Shown here piece by piece: positions 12,580 through 27,400 of a stretch of 64,000 nucleotides of DNA. A model generated the notes under the pieces. It ran no database searches. It had not been told where the DNA came from and was given only the letters and a program-made list of their open reading frames with translations. Origin of the DNA: Anaspis maculata. Taxonomy: Eukaryota > Arthropoda > Insecta > Coleoptera > Scraptiidae. The stretch spans positions 102,020,836 to 102,084,835 of the forward strand of contig OX421962.1 of NCBI GenBank assembly GCA_949128115.1, in the 5' to 3' direction. Each line of letters opens with the position of its first letter. The stretch's first letter is position 1. A program made the translations under genes and the position numbers.

Positions 12580-15400
12580 GTGAGCACATACTTATCCAGC
12601 TGATTCAGTAACAGTCATTTTATCCTATTTAGATAAAATGCGGATGGTTTTGAAATAGCATCCGGATTGGTAGTTCTAGCAACGCGCGAACAAGTTAGTG
12701 TAGATTGGTTCAGTCTTTTCCAGTGTTCCGTATTGTTGCAGTAACTTTAGGTCGGCTAGAAAAGTTGAGAAGGTACTTTCGCGGCATATAATAAGTGAGT
12801 GATGAAGTTGATAATCAAGTTCTATGGAAAAAACGGAGCAAAGTACTGCGCCTTATAGACGATGAAATTTCATGATGGCATGACGAAAGATGATGGAAGC
12901 TTTTCAGTTGTCTTGTTCGGCCCACCAATATTTACCCTGGGACGTTTCCGGACATTTAAAAATTACTCCGCTAGGTCTTAAACATAATAGTATCCACTCC
13001 TGTGTAATAGACTAATTCCCAGCAGATCCAGTAAATAAGTACTTTCCCGCCACATCTACCTACACGCTAAAAGAACACGGAAGCCAAAATGAAGCCATTT
13101 GCCACGCCAAAAATTTCCCGCGAGTAATACCACCGGCGCTGTTGCATCCAGCTGTCATCGTCTAATTCGAAAAATGTCTGTCTTTCCATTCCGGTTCCAG
13201 CAGCGCCTCTCTTGTTCTGATTGCTGTATTTCTGTCTCCATCTCGTCACATTATTCTCGTTCCGTTCTGCACTCGTATACGCGGTATATTTGAATAACTT
13301 AATTGGGAAGGAGCATCTGAGCACCGGGCGAGCACTACTATCGGCGCAGAGCAGGACTCTGCAAACAAAGTACAAGAAGAAGAGTCTACACTGCTGCAGA
13401 ACATGGTAGCATGTCATCGCTGTCCGTCTGCGCAATTAGGGAGCAGCATTATGCAAAAAAAACTCGTTTTTCTTCAAGAGCAATTATTCATAATTCCATA
13501 ACGAGTAGGGTTTGTCTCGTAGGTAGGTACAAATTTTAATTTCTCTTGTTGGAGGATTTCAGTAGGTTCGCACAACCTCGGGGAGCAGCAAGGAGCGGGG
13601 AACTCGCGAGGAGCTTATTTTCCAATTATGCATTTTTCCCTGGAAAAAAAACAGAGGTAATTCGTAATTTGTTCAATTTAAAAAGAGGGTAAATTCCATG
13701 GGACTGAGTGTCGAGTTGCGCCGACTGCGTCTCGACCTAGGTAGGTACTACACACCCAAAACTAGATTGGGTATTATTGGAAACAATGGAGATAGTTGGA
13801 AACATGGTCCAAAGTCCAAACAATATGTAGGGTGAGTTCGAATAAAAAATGTATTATACAAAGTAACAATGACGAGGCCGGCTTTGCTCCAATATGATCC
13901 CACAATGAGATGCAAACTTGACCTTTGTTGACTGTAATCAGTTATTACGAAGTCATGTAGCATCATAAACAATGAGCTTAGGTACATGCGTTTCAATAAT
14001 TTCTCATCACAGCGCCATTAGCGGCCACATTTCGAACTAGTCAAGTTAAGATACGATAAAGCGGTAAAGCGACTTTGGGTTGTTTTGGTAATTTTTATCC
14101 TTGAAACGTCGTAACGAATTTGCGGGACAAATCGGTACTGCGCGACTATACAAAAATACGCCGACAACAATAACAATTCAGACACATCACTTGTCAACAG
14201 TATGTAAAGGCCTGGGTAAAGGCAAATGGCAAAGTTTAGTTACGACGCGTTTGAACTCTCCGCGGTTTGCTTTAACTGTAGTAACTCGCGGAACATTGTC
14301 ACTTCCAGGGTGTAGACCTGTTACCCTGGCAATACCCTGCCTCCATTGGTGGGGCATTTTCTTCGCGAAGAAGTACCAAATCGCCGATTTAGTGGCAGCT
14401 TTTTCTTTGGTCCGTTTAGAGGTTCAGTCTTCCCTCAGATACGTCAGCGTAGTCCCTCTGGTGAGGAAGAGATGTCATGGCTTGCACAATGAGGTAGTGG
14501 GAGTGAGTCAAGGGAGAGAGACCTACATTTTTGGACATAGGTAAAATAGGTCTCGACGGCCTCTACTTGTGTGAGAAAAGTATAGATCTCTTCAGTTTTC
14601 CAGCAGAAGAACTGGTTTCGCTTCTACCTTGAGCTTAAGTAAGGCAACAAAAGTGACCAGCCAGCTTTGTATATAACATAATTTTTCCTGTAATGACACA
14701 AAGAAATAAAAGATCCAATGGATCGAAAATTATCGATACCATGGATAGAACCGACCTTTCAGTGTGAGGTTCTTCATTTTCAAAATTCATCCGGCTCGAA
14801 AGACTTATGTTATGGATTCGATTGAAACAGTGGACTATAATTACTGTGCTTTATTTGGCATTTGCGCAAATTATCAAGAAGACTTCTTCTTCGTGTTTTT
14901 TTGTCATTTTTTTGGCAGCTTTCCTTCGGAGTAAAATTTCCTATTCCCTAATGGTCCAACATAGTGTAATAAGACCCCGTTCTTTCTAATTGCATGTGCT
15001 TTGCCCTACGTTGTGTTCAATTTTTGTTCCGTAGATTTTCGTAACCCTTTAGCCCTTAATTATTGAAACAAATCCCCCGTTTGTCCCAGATTCTTTGTTC
15101 CTGGGTTCTTTTGAAAAAGGATGACTGAACAAACGTTACCAATAAGCAAAGTTTAAAACCACACCCGCTTTATTGCCTGTAAATTAATAATTGATAATTC
15201 AATTAATTGAACCTTTATTCATTTGAATAAATGGGTAATTGCATGCTCTCAAATTGCGCTGAATTAAGCTAATAATAAGGAATCTCTCAATTCAATTTCT
15301 GAAATAAAATGCATTCCAATTGCTTGACAATACACGCGGCTGATTGATGGAAATCCTCTACAAATTGATTCCTTGTTTCCAAATTCCTCCTAATTTAACG

Positions 15401-15454
<54 letters not shown>

Positions 15455-18400
15455 TGACACACTTGAGTCTGATTTCTTGGGGATGAAAAAATAGACAGCA
15501 TCTCGATATTCTCGTAGCATTAATTGAGTTGTACTTTCCAAGTTCCGTTTGCTTGAAACGGGTCTTTTCGGACCTCAGCTTCCACCCCTTGCAATAATTA
15601 TCGCATCACATAAAAGATAAACTTGCCTTTGTGTTGTCTGCCATTAGTTGATGATACACATTCATTTATTCACAAGTGGTTTAGCACTATTTGTTATCTA
15701 ATTCTTGACGAATAGACGAATATAAATTGCGAGTCTCGTCCACGCATATCTCCAGTTCCTAGCCCCGCCACTCCAGTCCTGCCCGGCCCGTTCCTCTTGG
15801 CAGAAAAAATCAATTAAAATCGCGAATTGCAGCCAAAGTTACCGACTTTCTATAATATCGAGTACAACGGTTAACCTACTAGAAAGTGGACTGAAACCTG
15901 TTACCTGTGATGAAATTGGCTGCTCGATCGACTGAAATTGGTGCTTGAAGCCTCAAACCTGTCACCTCGACAGTCACTCAACCTGTGACTATAACAAAAT
16001 ATCACGCGACACTTCGAGAAAATTCTTTGGGACACTTTCTGGAAAGTTTCTGTTATTGCAGAACACCGCAAAGGCGATTTTACGAAAAGAAAAAATGGTT
16101 AGTCACATTTTGAATATCCCGCCCGTTTCAGCACCCTCATGCGGCAGTTGCGAACATATGTGTAAGGAAAACTGTCAATATTGAAGTTTATGAATTGTTG
16201 AAATTAACATTTGCAGGTGGTATGATTATTCAAATGGCATTGTTATGGAAACAGATAACTTCCTGCAGAAAGTGTAGAAGAAATCGCGACTTTTGGCGCC
16301 GAAGCAAATCCGCAGAACCTTAGCATCTAGCCTTTCTCATTAGAAAACTTTTTCATATTAATATTTACACGTCTAGCAAACAATCGGTTTCGCAGTTGGC
16401 CAATGATCTAGCACGATTGCAGCCAGCCACCGAATGATGGACGACTAAAATTGCCCATCTATTCAGAAGAACCAAGGAGACGACAAAGTTTGATTGCTTT
16501 TTTTGTAAATGCTCAGTGGAGTTCAGCTCTGCCATTTAGTTATTCATTTTCCAGCTATCTGCCCAATAAGGCGATCCAGATACCGTTTTATATTAAGAGC
16601 ATAGCTAAATATTTTGGTTAAACAATTTAGTTGTAGTAACCTGATTAGTTAGAGAACAAGAAAATAAATGTTGGTTTGCGACAGCGTCGTTGGCGGGAGC
16701 AAAGTTATTGCTTTATTTACGATTTCCTACAACTTTTTGATCACTCGTCATTCGATTTTGATGCTCTAATTTGAGTAAGAACTGCAAGAGAATCTCACGT
16801 TACAAATCGATTGTTATTGAAAATTAAAATTTACTTACTGTAGGCAATGTGTACTTCCAGGCGCAGGTACTGTAATAAAACTCCTTTTCCTTAATTTCTT
16901 GTATTCATACCCTACATTCTACATTGTGTTTAATTTTTGTGTAGACTCTCGTAACCCTTCAGCCCTTGATGGTTCAAACAAATTCCCAGATTTTGCTTCC
17001 CAAATACTTGTTTCCAGATTCTTTTGAAAAAGGATGACCGAACAAACGTTGCAAATAAACAAAGTTCAAAACCACACCTGCTTTATTGCCTGTAAATCAA
17101 TAATTGCTAATTTAATTGATTGAACTTCAATTACTTCACTTGAATTAGGTGCTAATTTCACTGTCTCAAATGTGCTGAATTCAGCTAACAATAAGGAATT
17201 ATTCAAATCAATCTACATTCAGTTTCTGAAAGCGAAATACATCATAGTTGCGTCTAATGAAGTAATCATTCACACATTACATCCCTCTTTCCGAATTCGT
17301 CCTATTTTAAATAGAGAGTTAGATCAGCTAAATTCCATAACACACTTGAGTTTGATTTCTTGCATAATCAACAGAGAGTTAATTAATTAACTCTTCCGAA
17401 ATTACGCTCTTATTAATTTTTCGCTTCGATAAAAAGAATGCCAATAAATCTAGTGTGATCATTTGTATTCCGGAGGTAGCCAATTGTGTCAACTACTTAT
17501 CAAATTAATTTACTAGAAATAAGCTATGGTTGTGTGAGATTTTTTAGTTCGATTTACTTCAAGCTTGTGCTGTATTTTAACGCACAGACTTGTCGATAAA
17601 CTATCTGTAAATTGGGTATCCATTAATTTGATCGGTGGGAAGTCAGATGTGAGGCCTTAATTAACCTGAAAAAATATTCTGCATCTCGATGTTTTTGTAG
17701 CAATACTTGGGTGCGTTGTACTCTCCAACTTTTGTTTGCTTTAAGCGAGTCATTCCTTACCTCGATTTTTAAGCTCTAACTGTTGACGCTTTCTAAAAGG
17801 CTTAAATTCCACACAACAACAAATTGTTACATGACGGACTTCTTCAAGGAAGGATTGGCGGCCAGCTCGAACGTATTCCCACATCAATTAATAATAACAA
17901 TAACTGCGTTAGTACTCTTGTTTATCCATTTTGACCAAATATCAATTCTTCCTTTCCACACATCTGTCTCCTTTCACTCCTAACCCCAGTCTCTCTCTTC
18001 CGGCCCGCTCCTTTTGCTAGCTTCTTTTACACCCCTCAGGCGATGCCTCCCCTTCCTACCAAACTGATGCGCTGGAATGCACCCCGTGACTCCTTCACCA
18101 TTCCTTGCACAATTTCTTCATAGGTATCTCAATCTCGACCCCTAACGCTACTGTATTTAGAAACTAATGATCTTTCAGATTTAGGCTAGACACCACAGTA
18201 CCTAGACATCAATTCTTCTGAATTTACGATACAAAATTTGCCGTTCATTTTCAAAAAATGGTATCTCAAGAACGAAATGTTGAAATGAAATGACTATTTC
18301 AGGGTGTTTTCTAATTATGATCTCGCAGATGTGTACGCAGATTTCAACGAATTTGGGTATTACAGGTATACAGCTATTATTTCCGTAAGTTTTTCGATGT

Positions 18401-21400
18401 ACCAAATTGCAAAGAAAATGAGAGACCAGATGAAGCTTGAAGTAATTCCGGACCATAGTCTGCATCGGGATGAAACTTCGTTTGTTGGCAGAAAGCAGTA
18501 GGGAATCGGAAGGAGGTCAATCGGTTCCAACTGTATTTAACATAGGGGTATAAGTACAGTATAGCTACCTGCATCTTGGTGAGTGTCAGGATTTGAACAT
18601 TACCGCATGCGAACTCTAAGTGTGCCAAACAAGCTTTCGGATCTCAGTCAATGGCGAAAACTTTGCCAACACTCCATTCAAAGTTCCAAATTACATATTG
18701 CAGAATATATAGTCGTTGGTAAACAGTTCGGTTCAGCTTGAGGGCGCAGTAAGGGTCAGATGCTAAACCCATCCCCAAAGCCGGATAATACAAAACTTCT
18801 TAAACTTCCATGTTTCTCTGTCGTGTTTAAGACTTGCTAACATTATCTCGTTTTACGCAGGTCTGCAATGGTATACTAATTATCAAAATGTGGAAACTCG
18901 AAACTTGTTTATTTATATTAATATGAATCGAGAATCTGAATCGTAATGAAGCAGTCATTCATTTCTGCTCCAGTGCTACCTTTGTTGGCAATCAAGAGTG
19001 ATGTTTTCGGAAACAGAAAATTTGAATGCATTCTAGTTGAAAGAAAAACATTTTAGCATGACTGTGCAAACACTTCTCGTTTACACAAGTCTTTTTAGCT
19101 CAATAAATACCTTGTTGTTTCTCATTTCGGATTTCATGTCGAGTCTGCTCTCACAGATGAGATGTTCAAAGTGCGTAACTCAATTCATATCCATTAGCTA
19201 TGAGAGAAGGGTTCCGCCACCGCCACCGCCGCCTCCGCGCTAATGTTCTTAGTATTATTGTTGCATAGTGCTAATTGTTTTCGATGTCTTCTGCTTCAGG
19301 GCATCACGCTGAAAATGAACGAAGACGGCAAGTGCATAGTGGCGAGGATAATGCACGGCGGGATGATCCACAGACAGGCCACTCTCCACGTGGGCGATGA
19401 AATCAGGGAAATCAACGGCATCTCCGTCATGAACCAGTCTGTGAATTCTCTGCAAAAGATCCTTGTGAGTATGTTATACGCAACCAGTCATACGTTTCCA
19501 CTGCACTTTTCACACATTCCCATGCTTTTGTTATACCGGTAGAAAAAAAGGTTTCTTCCCTTATTTGATAATTGATTTATGGATAAGGTTTGTGGTTAAA
19601 ATGAATGTTTAATGGCATTTGGGGGAGTCGGCTTGTCGTAAACCGCCTCCTCACCAAATATTCAAGTCTCCAGTTTCACACTACGCGTGTGTCTTGGATC
19701 AAAAGGGCTTTTTATTGAAATGTAACCAAATATTAAATACAGGGTGTCCCAGCTAAAACAATCCAGCGCGATTTTCACAAAAAATATCAAGGCAACACAA
19801 ACAATTTTTGATTGGGGGAAAGTCTGACCTTCTGGCTTTTTTTGAGGTTTCTTTTGAGGGAGCGCTGATGCTTATAGTGCTCCAGTTTCCAAAAAAATGC
19901 AATTTCAATCAGACAAGTCACAAGAATTCAAAAATCCATGACCAATAAAACAAACTACTCCAGATGAAAAAAAAATCCTCTTTCTTTGGGCTTTTTATTG
20001 ATGTGACGCTGATGTCTGTACCTGGTCCAGTAAGCCAGATATTCTGTCTTACAATCCAGCAACCACAATAATCGGAGTTCATAACGTCACCGATCACACA
20101 CCTTGTTGATTTTAACATCAGCCAGTATTCATTGCTATGGTGAGTCCAGGTATGGTAAGTGAAAAAGTCCTAGTAACGGCCAGTGGAGGACTTCGCGTAG
20201 GAGGGCATTAGGACTACTTAAAATTGTCAAACATAAAATAATGCACATAGCGTACATCTGGGTAAGATAATTATAGTAATTTTGAGCGATATAATATCCG
20301 CATTGCTACACTTCCAACTTGTATTATGCAAGTGTTTATTCATCATCATGTTTATCGTGTGCTGAAAGTTCAGAATTGAAGTGTAACCGGGAGCTCTGGC
20401 TGATGGAAACTTGAAAGTGGAAAGTCACCCATCAAGTTTCGGCATCTCTCTCGCCTCTCCGAGATAGTATATGAATTTAAATTTAGAGCCCGGGCGACTG
20501 GCGCTGAATGACCCCTTATTGTAAATTCAACAAATTCTCTGGAAATCTGGATCGAGAACGCGCGTCCAGGAGGAGTCGCCTCTCGATACTCTCATCTGAA
20601 CTTCATTATTGTGAGTGTACCGGGAGCGCGTTCGCTATCTAGGCGGCTGGCTGGCTGGCTATCCCGAGGCCGGTTTCTGGATTCCTTTCTGTTGTCCGTG
20701 CATACTATTATAGTAATAATGATGGCGGTGTTCTGATCCAGTGCCTTTGGAGCTTCAAAGACAATGGTCACCAGAACCGAAAGTCATTATCATAATTATC
20801 ATCCTTTCTTGCGGATGCTGGCGCATAGTTTTTCTGCTGGGCAGCCAATAACAGCTCCGTATTATTAGAGTGGAATTTCCAGAGGTTCAACAGGAAACAT
20901 GTAACGCAGAACTCGGGATCCATCCATGCCCCCCGGCGGTGTGGCCCCATTATTAATAAACATGCAAATAAAGCCCTGCCGCGCGGCGCTTTCAAAATTT
21001 AACAGGCAGTTAACACCTTTACTGCCTTGCATTATTCACCACATTATGCAACCAGATCTGCTCCCCTCCCCTCCTGTTCTTAACACAACACTAAAGGTAT
21101 ATATGGTAATGTTTCAGAGGGAAGCAAGAGGTTCGGTGACGTTCAAGATAGTCCCGTCGTACAGAAGCGCTCCGCCGCCTTGCGAGGTGAGTCTCTTAGT
21201 ATATGGAAAGTCTCTTCTGTTTTCTGTTTTCAAATATTAAAAGTCGCATACCTACACTCACACACACATACATAATACACCCTTACACACACCCACACAT
21301 TATTCACCCCTCGGTTCTTTCTCTGATTTTTCCGAGTTGTAAGATGTTTTATTGCCGTATAAATTTCATTCCTCCGCCCGCGTATACCGTGGAGTTTTAT

Positions 21401-24400
21401 TATTTATGCACTCTGCTCGCCGTGTGTGCGTCCGCGGTTAAAAACTTGGAAAAAGTTCAATTTTATTCTTCCTTGGTAATCGTAGACGCAGCAACAACAT
21501 CGCTGGAGTTATCAATAATTCTGTCTGTCTGATGGCATTGGGTATGAGCTTTTTGAAAAGCAGGATACATGAGGCAAAAAGCGGCAGAGAAGCAACTTTG
21601 AAGCTATGTGCAGCGGTGCAGCGCAACCCCTTTTAAAGTGCTTGCATAGTTCTTCTCTTGGTGCATATGCGGTGCTTGCCATCGCTCACATCCGAAGTTT
21701 CGTTATGGTTGTTAAAAGTTCAACAGCTGTGAAAGCATCCCATTTTCATTGACGAATATTGCGCAAGTATTGCATTACACATGCTTCGTAAATGTGCTCA
21801 ATATTTTTGCAAAGTTTGAGTACTAGCCGAATAATGGTGAACATTCAAGCGAGTTTCAAACCCAATGGAGCTTCAGTAACGCTCAATGATTTATCCTCGG
21901 TTTTCAAGTCGTAATCGGTTCCACTTCTAGGAATTTCATTTAATTAGCTAGGGTTAGGTACGTCAAATCAGGACAAGTCGCTTCCACTCACATGCCTGGG
22001 ATCAGATCAGGTCAGGTCAGATCAGGTCAGGTCAGTCAGGTCAGATCAAGTCAGGCTCGCAAAATTTGGAAATCTCTTTTGATCCTATCGTCGAGCCCCT
22101 CGTTAACCTAATTCTGTTCCGTAGGTCCCAATGCTGGTCCAACGGATTCCAAAAGGCTTACTTTTAGTACTACACCAAAAAATAATTAGCAGAATCAGTG
22201 AGATTTTGCTCGAAGTTCTCGCACCTGGCTGAGTCCTAGTCAAAACAGTCCTATTCACATCCAAATCACGTAACGGAAACATTACTATAGCCTACAAGGT
22301 CACTCTTAACAGACCAGACAAAAAATCTTCTTACCTAATTAAGAAACAATAATATATACATAAGATACAGGGTATCAAGTTTTTTTTTGCTTCTTGAACA
22401 TCAATGCCTCTTGAACTGTTCAGCGAATAACCGGAACTTGACAGGCAAGTAAGCAATGTAAGCAAACTAACCTAGTCTAAATTGGAGCAACTTCCATTGA
22501 ACCGTTAATGAGCTATAATTCTTGCAAACCATAAAAAGTTATTCTTGATACTGTGGCAATAGACTCACCTCAGAATTGAAAACATTATTGGCGTTCTCGA
22601 CTGGCCAGAACTAAGCCAGTTCAGCGCTCGAAAATCGCTATCATTGATTGGTCAAGGATTTTCGAGAACCAATCGCATCCTAAATTCTACACAACATCTA
22701 GGAATTTTTATGGAATTTCTAGATATTTTTATGAGATTTTCAAAAACTTCTAGGGATTTTTTACAATTTCTACGGGATATCCAGAGGTTCTTGATCATCC
22801 GTATGGGATTTTAAAAATTTTCAGCAATTTCTAAGAATTTCTATGAATTTTTGGAAATTTCTACGAGATTTCCTGAAAGGACCCCGCACGATTCTTATGG
22901 AAAATGGGTCTCGGTCAAATTCTCTAATTTTTTTATATGTTGTAGTCCAATTCGACACGAGCCAAAAACCATCGTCCGTTACCCAAAAAAATGGACAGTT
23001 TTTTGTGTATAAGGGGTTGAAGATGGGTTATTTCAAGGTATGAAAAAATATGTTCCAACGTGAGTGAGAACATTTCAACGTCCTTCCTAACACATATGGC
23101 TCAGGACAATTCCCTTTTTCTTTTGTGAAAAAATCAAAATAAATTAAATTAAAATAAAAATAATAAAATAATAGAAAAATAATTTGTGCCAAAATTCATA
23201 ATTCGACAAAATAGAACCATCTGCATGACTTTCAAACGTAATTTCGAATTTGATACTCACAAGTAGGGGTTGGGGGTGAGGGAGGTGGTTGATTTTCTCA
23301 CATAAGAAAAAGGGAATTGTCATGAGACATATATGTTATAAAGGACGTTGAAATGTTCTCACTTACGTGGGAACATATTTCTTTACCTTGAAATAACCCA
23401 TCTTCAACCCCTTATAAAAAAAAACTGTCCATTTTTTTGGGTAACAGACGATGGATTTTGGCTCGTGTCGAATTGGGCTACAAAATATTAAAAAATTAGG
23501 GAATTTGACCGAGACCCATTTTCCATAGGAATCGTGCGGGGTCCTTTGGAGAATATTGAGGATTCCCAAAAGTTTCTATGGATCTCTCAATTATTTCTAC
23601 AGGATTTCATAAACATTTGTCCAACATTTCTAGGGATTGCTTGAATTCGCACGAGATTTTCGAAGAATTTCTAGCGATTTTTGGAGATTTATACAGGATT
23701 ACTGAAGATATTTACGAGATTTCTGAAAATTCCTGTGAGAATTTCTAGAGATCTCTGTACATTTCTACGGGATTTCTAGGGATTTCCAAAGATTCGTTTT
23801 GGAATTCTAGGGATTTCTGAATTTTTCTACTGATTTTGTAGGTATTTCTGAAGATTTCCACAAGATTCCTGGGGATTTCCTGGGATTCTGAAGGATTTCT
23901 GAAAATTTCTAAAAATGTGTAGGGATTTCTGAGACTGGAGATGAGTATGTTATTTTCATTGTGTTCAAGATTTTCACGGGCAGAATGAAAATTTGTATGA
24001 AATTGAATCAAGTTAAATTGAAATTGGTTCAAGATTTCTATGGAATTTTTCAGGACTTGAGATATTCAAGGGCTTCTGAGAATTCCTGAGCAGTTCTAAA
24101 GATTCTACGAAATATCTAGGGATTTTCAAAAACTTCTAGGTATTTTTCAGAATTCTTACAAGATATCTAGAGGTTCCTATCGATCCGTATGGGATTTTGA
24201 AAGTTTTCAAAGATTCCTAAGGATTTCTATGAATGTTTGAAAATCTCAACGGGATTTTCAGGGATTTTCAAGAGTGTCTACGACAATGATTCTTTCAATT
24301 TTTGCTAAAGCAGCATAGGACAGCTACATCAAATCGTCCTGTTTTGAGGAGACTTTATCAACATGTGTAAGAAAATGTTAGAAAAATGTTAATTTCTTGT

Positions 24401-27400
24401 TGAAATGATATGAAAAACCGGACGCGAGCTCCTAGACTACTGCACAGTAATCATAGAACTTCGCTTTTTTCCCTGCAGAGGAATATTTTAGTGCGAATCA
24501 TGCAGCAGTTGAACGTACTTCAAGTCCACTTCGAAGATATACCCAGTGCCAGCCTGATTTTGATACAGAATCCTTGTTATATTGAACACAACACGTTTTG
24601 TCTTCAAATGGTGGTTGAAAACATCGCAAACAGCTGAAGTTGTGTCGAGAGGACCATTTTGCTTGAATCAAAACTCCAAAAGTCTGATCTCCATAGAAAA
24701 AATCGCCAATGATACGAAATATTTGGAAATAAAATCATCACTTATTGGGTGTACCGGAACCTTTCTGTGACACTTCTGATATTCGATGGGAGCACCAGAG
24801 TGGTTGTGTGTGGTCCGGAAGCTTGTTGCTGCCAGCTTCTTAGAGAGATTGGTTTGTTTTTTAAAACAACCGTTACTGATTTCCAAGACGCCCGATGGTC
24901 CAAAGCTTTGTTGAACAGGCGATCGGTGGTCATTCTGATTCGTTCATTAGTCATGATTTCAGTTGAATCCACGATCGAATAGCATTTTTATTATAATGCA
25001 GGAATAAAGAGATTCATTTTTTGTCTTTTTTCTGCTTTCTGGTATTTCTGGCAAAATTGGTAGACGAACAGATCACTTTTGGTTCCATACATGTATTCGA
25101 AGGAGTACTGAATAGCAATCATTAGGTTGTGTATAAAGAAATTATTCAACAATGATTCTTTCAATTTTTGCTGGAGCAGCATAAGACAGTTTTATAATCT
25201 TTCCAAGTTTTAAGGAGACTTTTTTAATATGTGTAAGAAAATGCCAGAAAAAATTTCTTGTTTTGTTGAAATTACATGTAAAACCAGACGCGAGCTCATA
25301 GACTATTGCAGTTATTATTGAACTTCGCTTTTTTCCTGCAGAGGAATGTCTTAGTGCGAATCATGCAGCCCTTGAAGGTACTTCAACTCCACTTCGAAGA
25401 TATACCTAGTGCCAGCCTGATTTTGGTGCAGAATCCTTGTCATTGAACACAACGCGTTTTGTCTTCAAATAGTGGTTGAAAACATCACCAATAGCTGAGG
25501 TTGTGTCGAAAGGACCATTTTGCATAGATCAAAAGTCCAAAAGTCTGATCTCTAAAAATTAAATCGCCAATTATACGAAATTTTTGAAAATGAAATCATC
25601 ACATATTGAGTGTACCGGAACCTTTCTGTGACACTTCTGATTTTCGATGCGAGCACCAGAGTGGTTTTGTGTGGTCCGGAAGCTTGTCGCTGCCAGCTTC
25701 TTGGAGATTTTATTTTTGGATATTTTGCTTTCGCAAGCTATGCCGTCAGAGAAGTAGATTCTGCGATTTGAAATTTCATACCTATTTTGTAAATTCGGTA
25801 GGGGGAAAGGAACTTTCTTACGTTGGTTTTCCGGATGGGATATCTGTTTTTTGAAGATTTGGAATTTGATGATTGAATCGACGATAACCTGGGTAATTTT
25901 TCAGATGCCCAGTCGTTCTAGCTCCCCCAATGGTAGTTCTAGCACTGAAGATATTGAAAATATACAGTGATGTAATGTGCGTTGTCTATCTTAATCCATG
26001 TCTCTGAATTTTTGTAACTCTTTGACGCAAGGATACTGAAAATGTTTTTATCTGTGGCCCCAGCAACGCTGCTAAATACGTAGTCTCATAATCAAAACGA
26101 GGTTTTCGACGCTCCAGAGATGCTAAAAGTCTTTTTGCATCAGTATATTTGTGTCTGAGACGTTTCGCTTAGAGGTTCTATCACGATGAGCGAAATTTTA
26201 CGCTTGTGACGTCACTAACGTAGTATTTTACTTATCGTGTTATGGTCCCAGAGATGTTGCACTGCAAGCAGCTACATTTTCGTATCATACTTTTCCCGAA
26301 TCATGGCATGTTCCTGTTTCCATATAAGCAGACCTCTTCTGCAGTTTTGTGATTGTTCTGGAAGAACCCGCGTTCTAGCTGGATAACACATACATATCCC
26401 GCTGAATTAGCTTCCAGCAGCGTCGCACATTGCCGGTCACCTCTCGAACAGCTTTCAAATAAATTGCACCAATCCTCTTTTCATGCCTCGAAGACACTTC
26501 GTGCGGGCTATTTCTCTCCTTTTATTGCAACGTCCACTGCTGCACAACCACACAACTGCAAACGTCCAGCAACTTCGATATAATTCGTCACTTTAACAAG
26601 TAGTAGTAGTAGTACTACACACTCACAGTACTCACACACACGACTATTTTATTATTTTCCTGAACAGACGTCGTCGCAGGATTGATGGTCGTATATAACG
26701 AAATAAACACCGAAACACAAAACCCACCGACCTACATATACATTTTGCGGCTTGTTTTATTCTTTTATTGTTTTCAAAGCACATCCCATCACGTATTATT
26801 ATGCCAGATCAATCATCTATCACAAATCTCATTGTTCATATGAGCGTTGTAGTGATGAACAAAGATTCGCTGTACATTGTCGAAATTAATCCTGCATCCT
26901 CCTGATGTTTTGGGGAATAAAATCGCGGCGCTTGCTCTGAAGCAATATGCAATATGAAGTGATGATGATGATGATGATGATACAATGCCTAAATTGCAAC
27001 TCTCGACAAAATTCTGTAGTTAATGTAGAAAGTAATGCAGTTCTTTCTTCTGTTTTCGGTCCATCTCTAGTTATTCCGGATTAAACCTCTGCCAGTACTA
27101 GTAAGTACCAAATACCTACTATCTGGTTCTGGTGTGGTGTGCTTTGTTACTTAGTTATCTTACATACCTACCAATTAGTGCCTTCGAATACGTTTTTAGT
27201 TAGTGGCATGCTGAGTCCACCCCTCAGTAGCTCAATTTGGCCAAGTAAAAGAAAAACGAAAAACATTTTTGTTATACGTGTTTCAGATTTTCGTTCGAGC
27301 GCAGTTCGATTACGATCCGCTGGAAGACGAACTGATACCCTGCGCCCAAGCTGGAATTGCCTTCAGGACTGGTGACATCCTTCAAGTATGTTTCTCTTAA

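Noticed and set aside
14101..14544. 147-codon ORF in CASK intron a-b
   Set aside because: It starts at TTG, has no splice context and no domain.
14990..17990. LTR pair of a retrotransposon
   Set aside because: The two ~1-kb direct copies lack TG...CA ends, a primer-binding site and any coding sequence between them.
23745..24032. 95-codon minus-strand ORF with repeated IPRNPVEI-like pattern
   Set aside because: It is a translation of the GGATTTCT minisatellite, not a gene.
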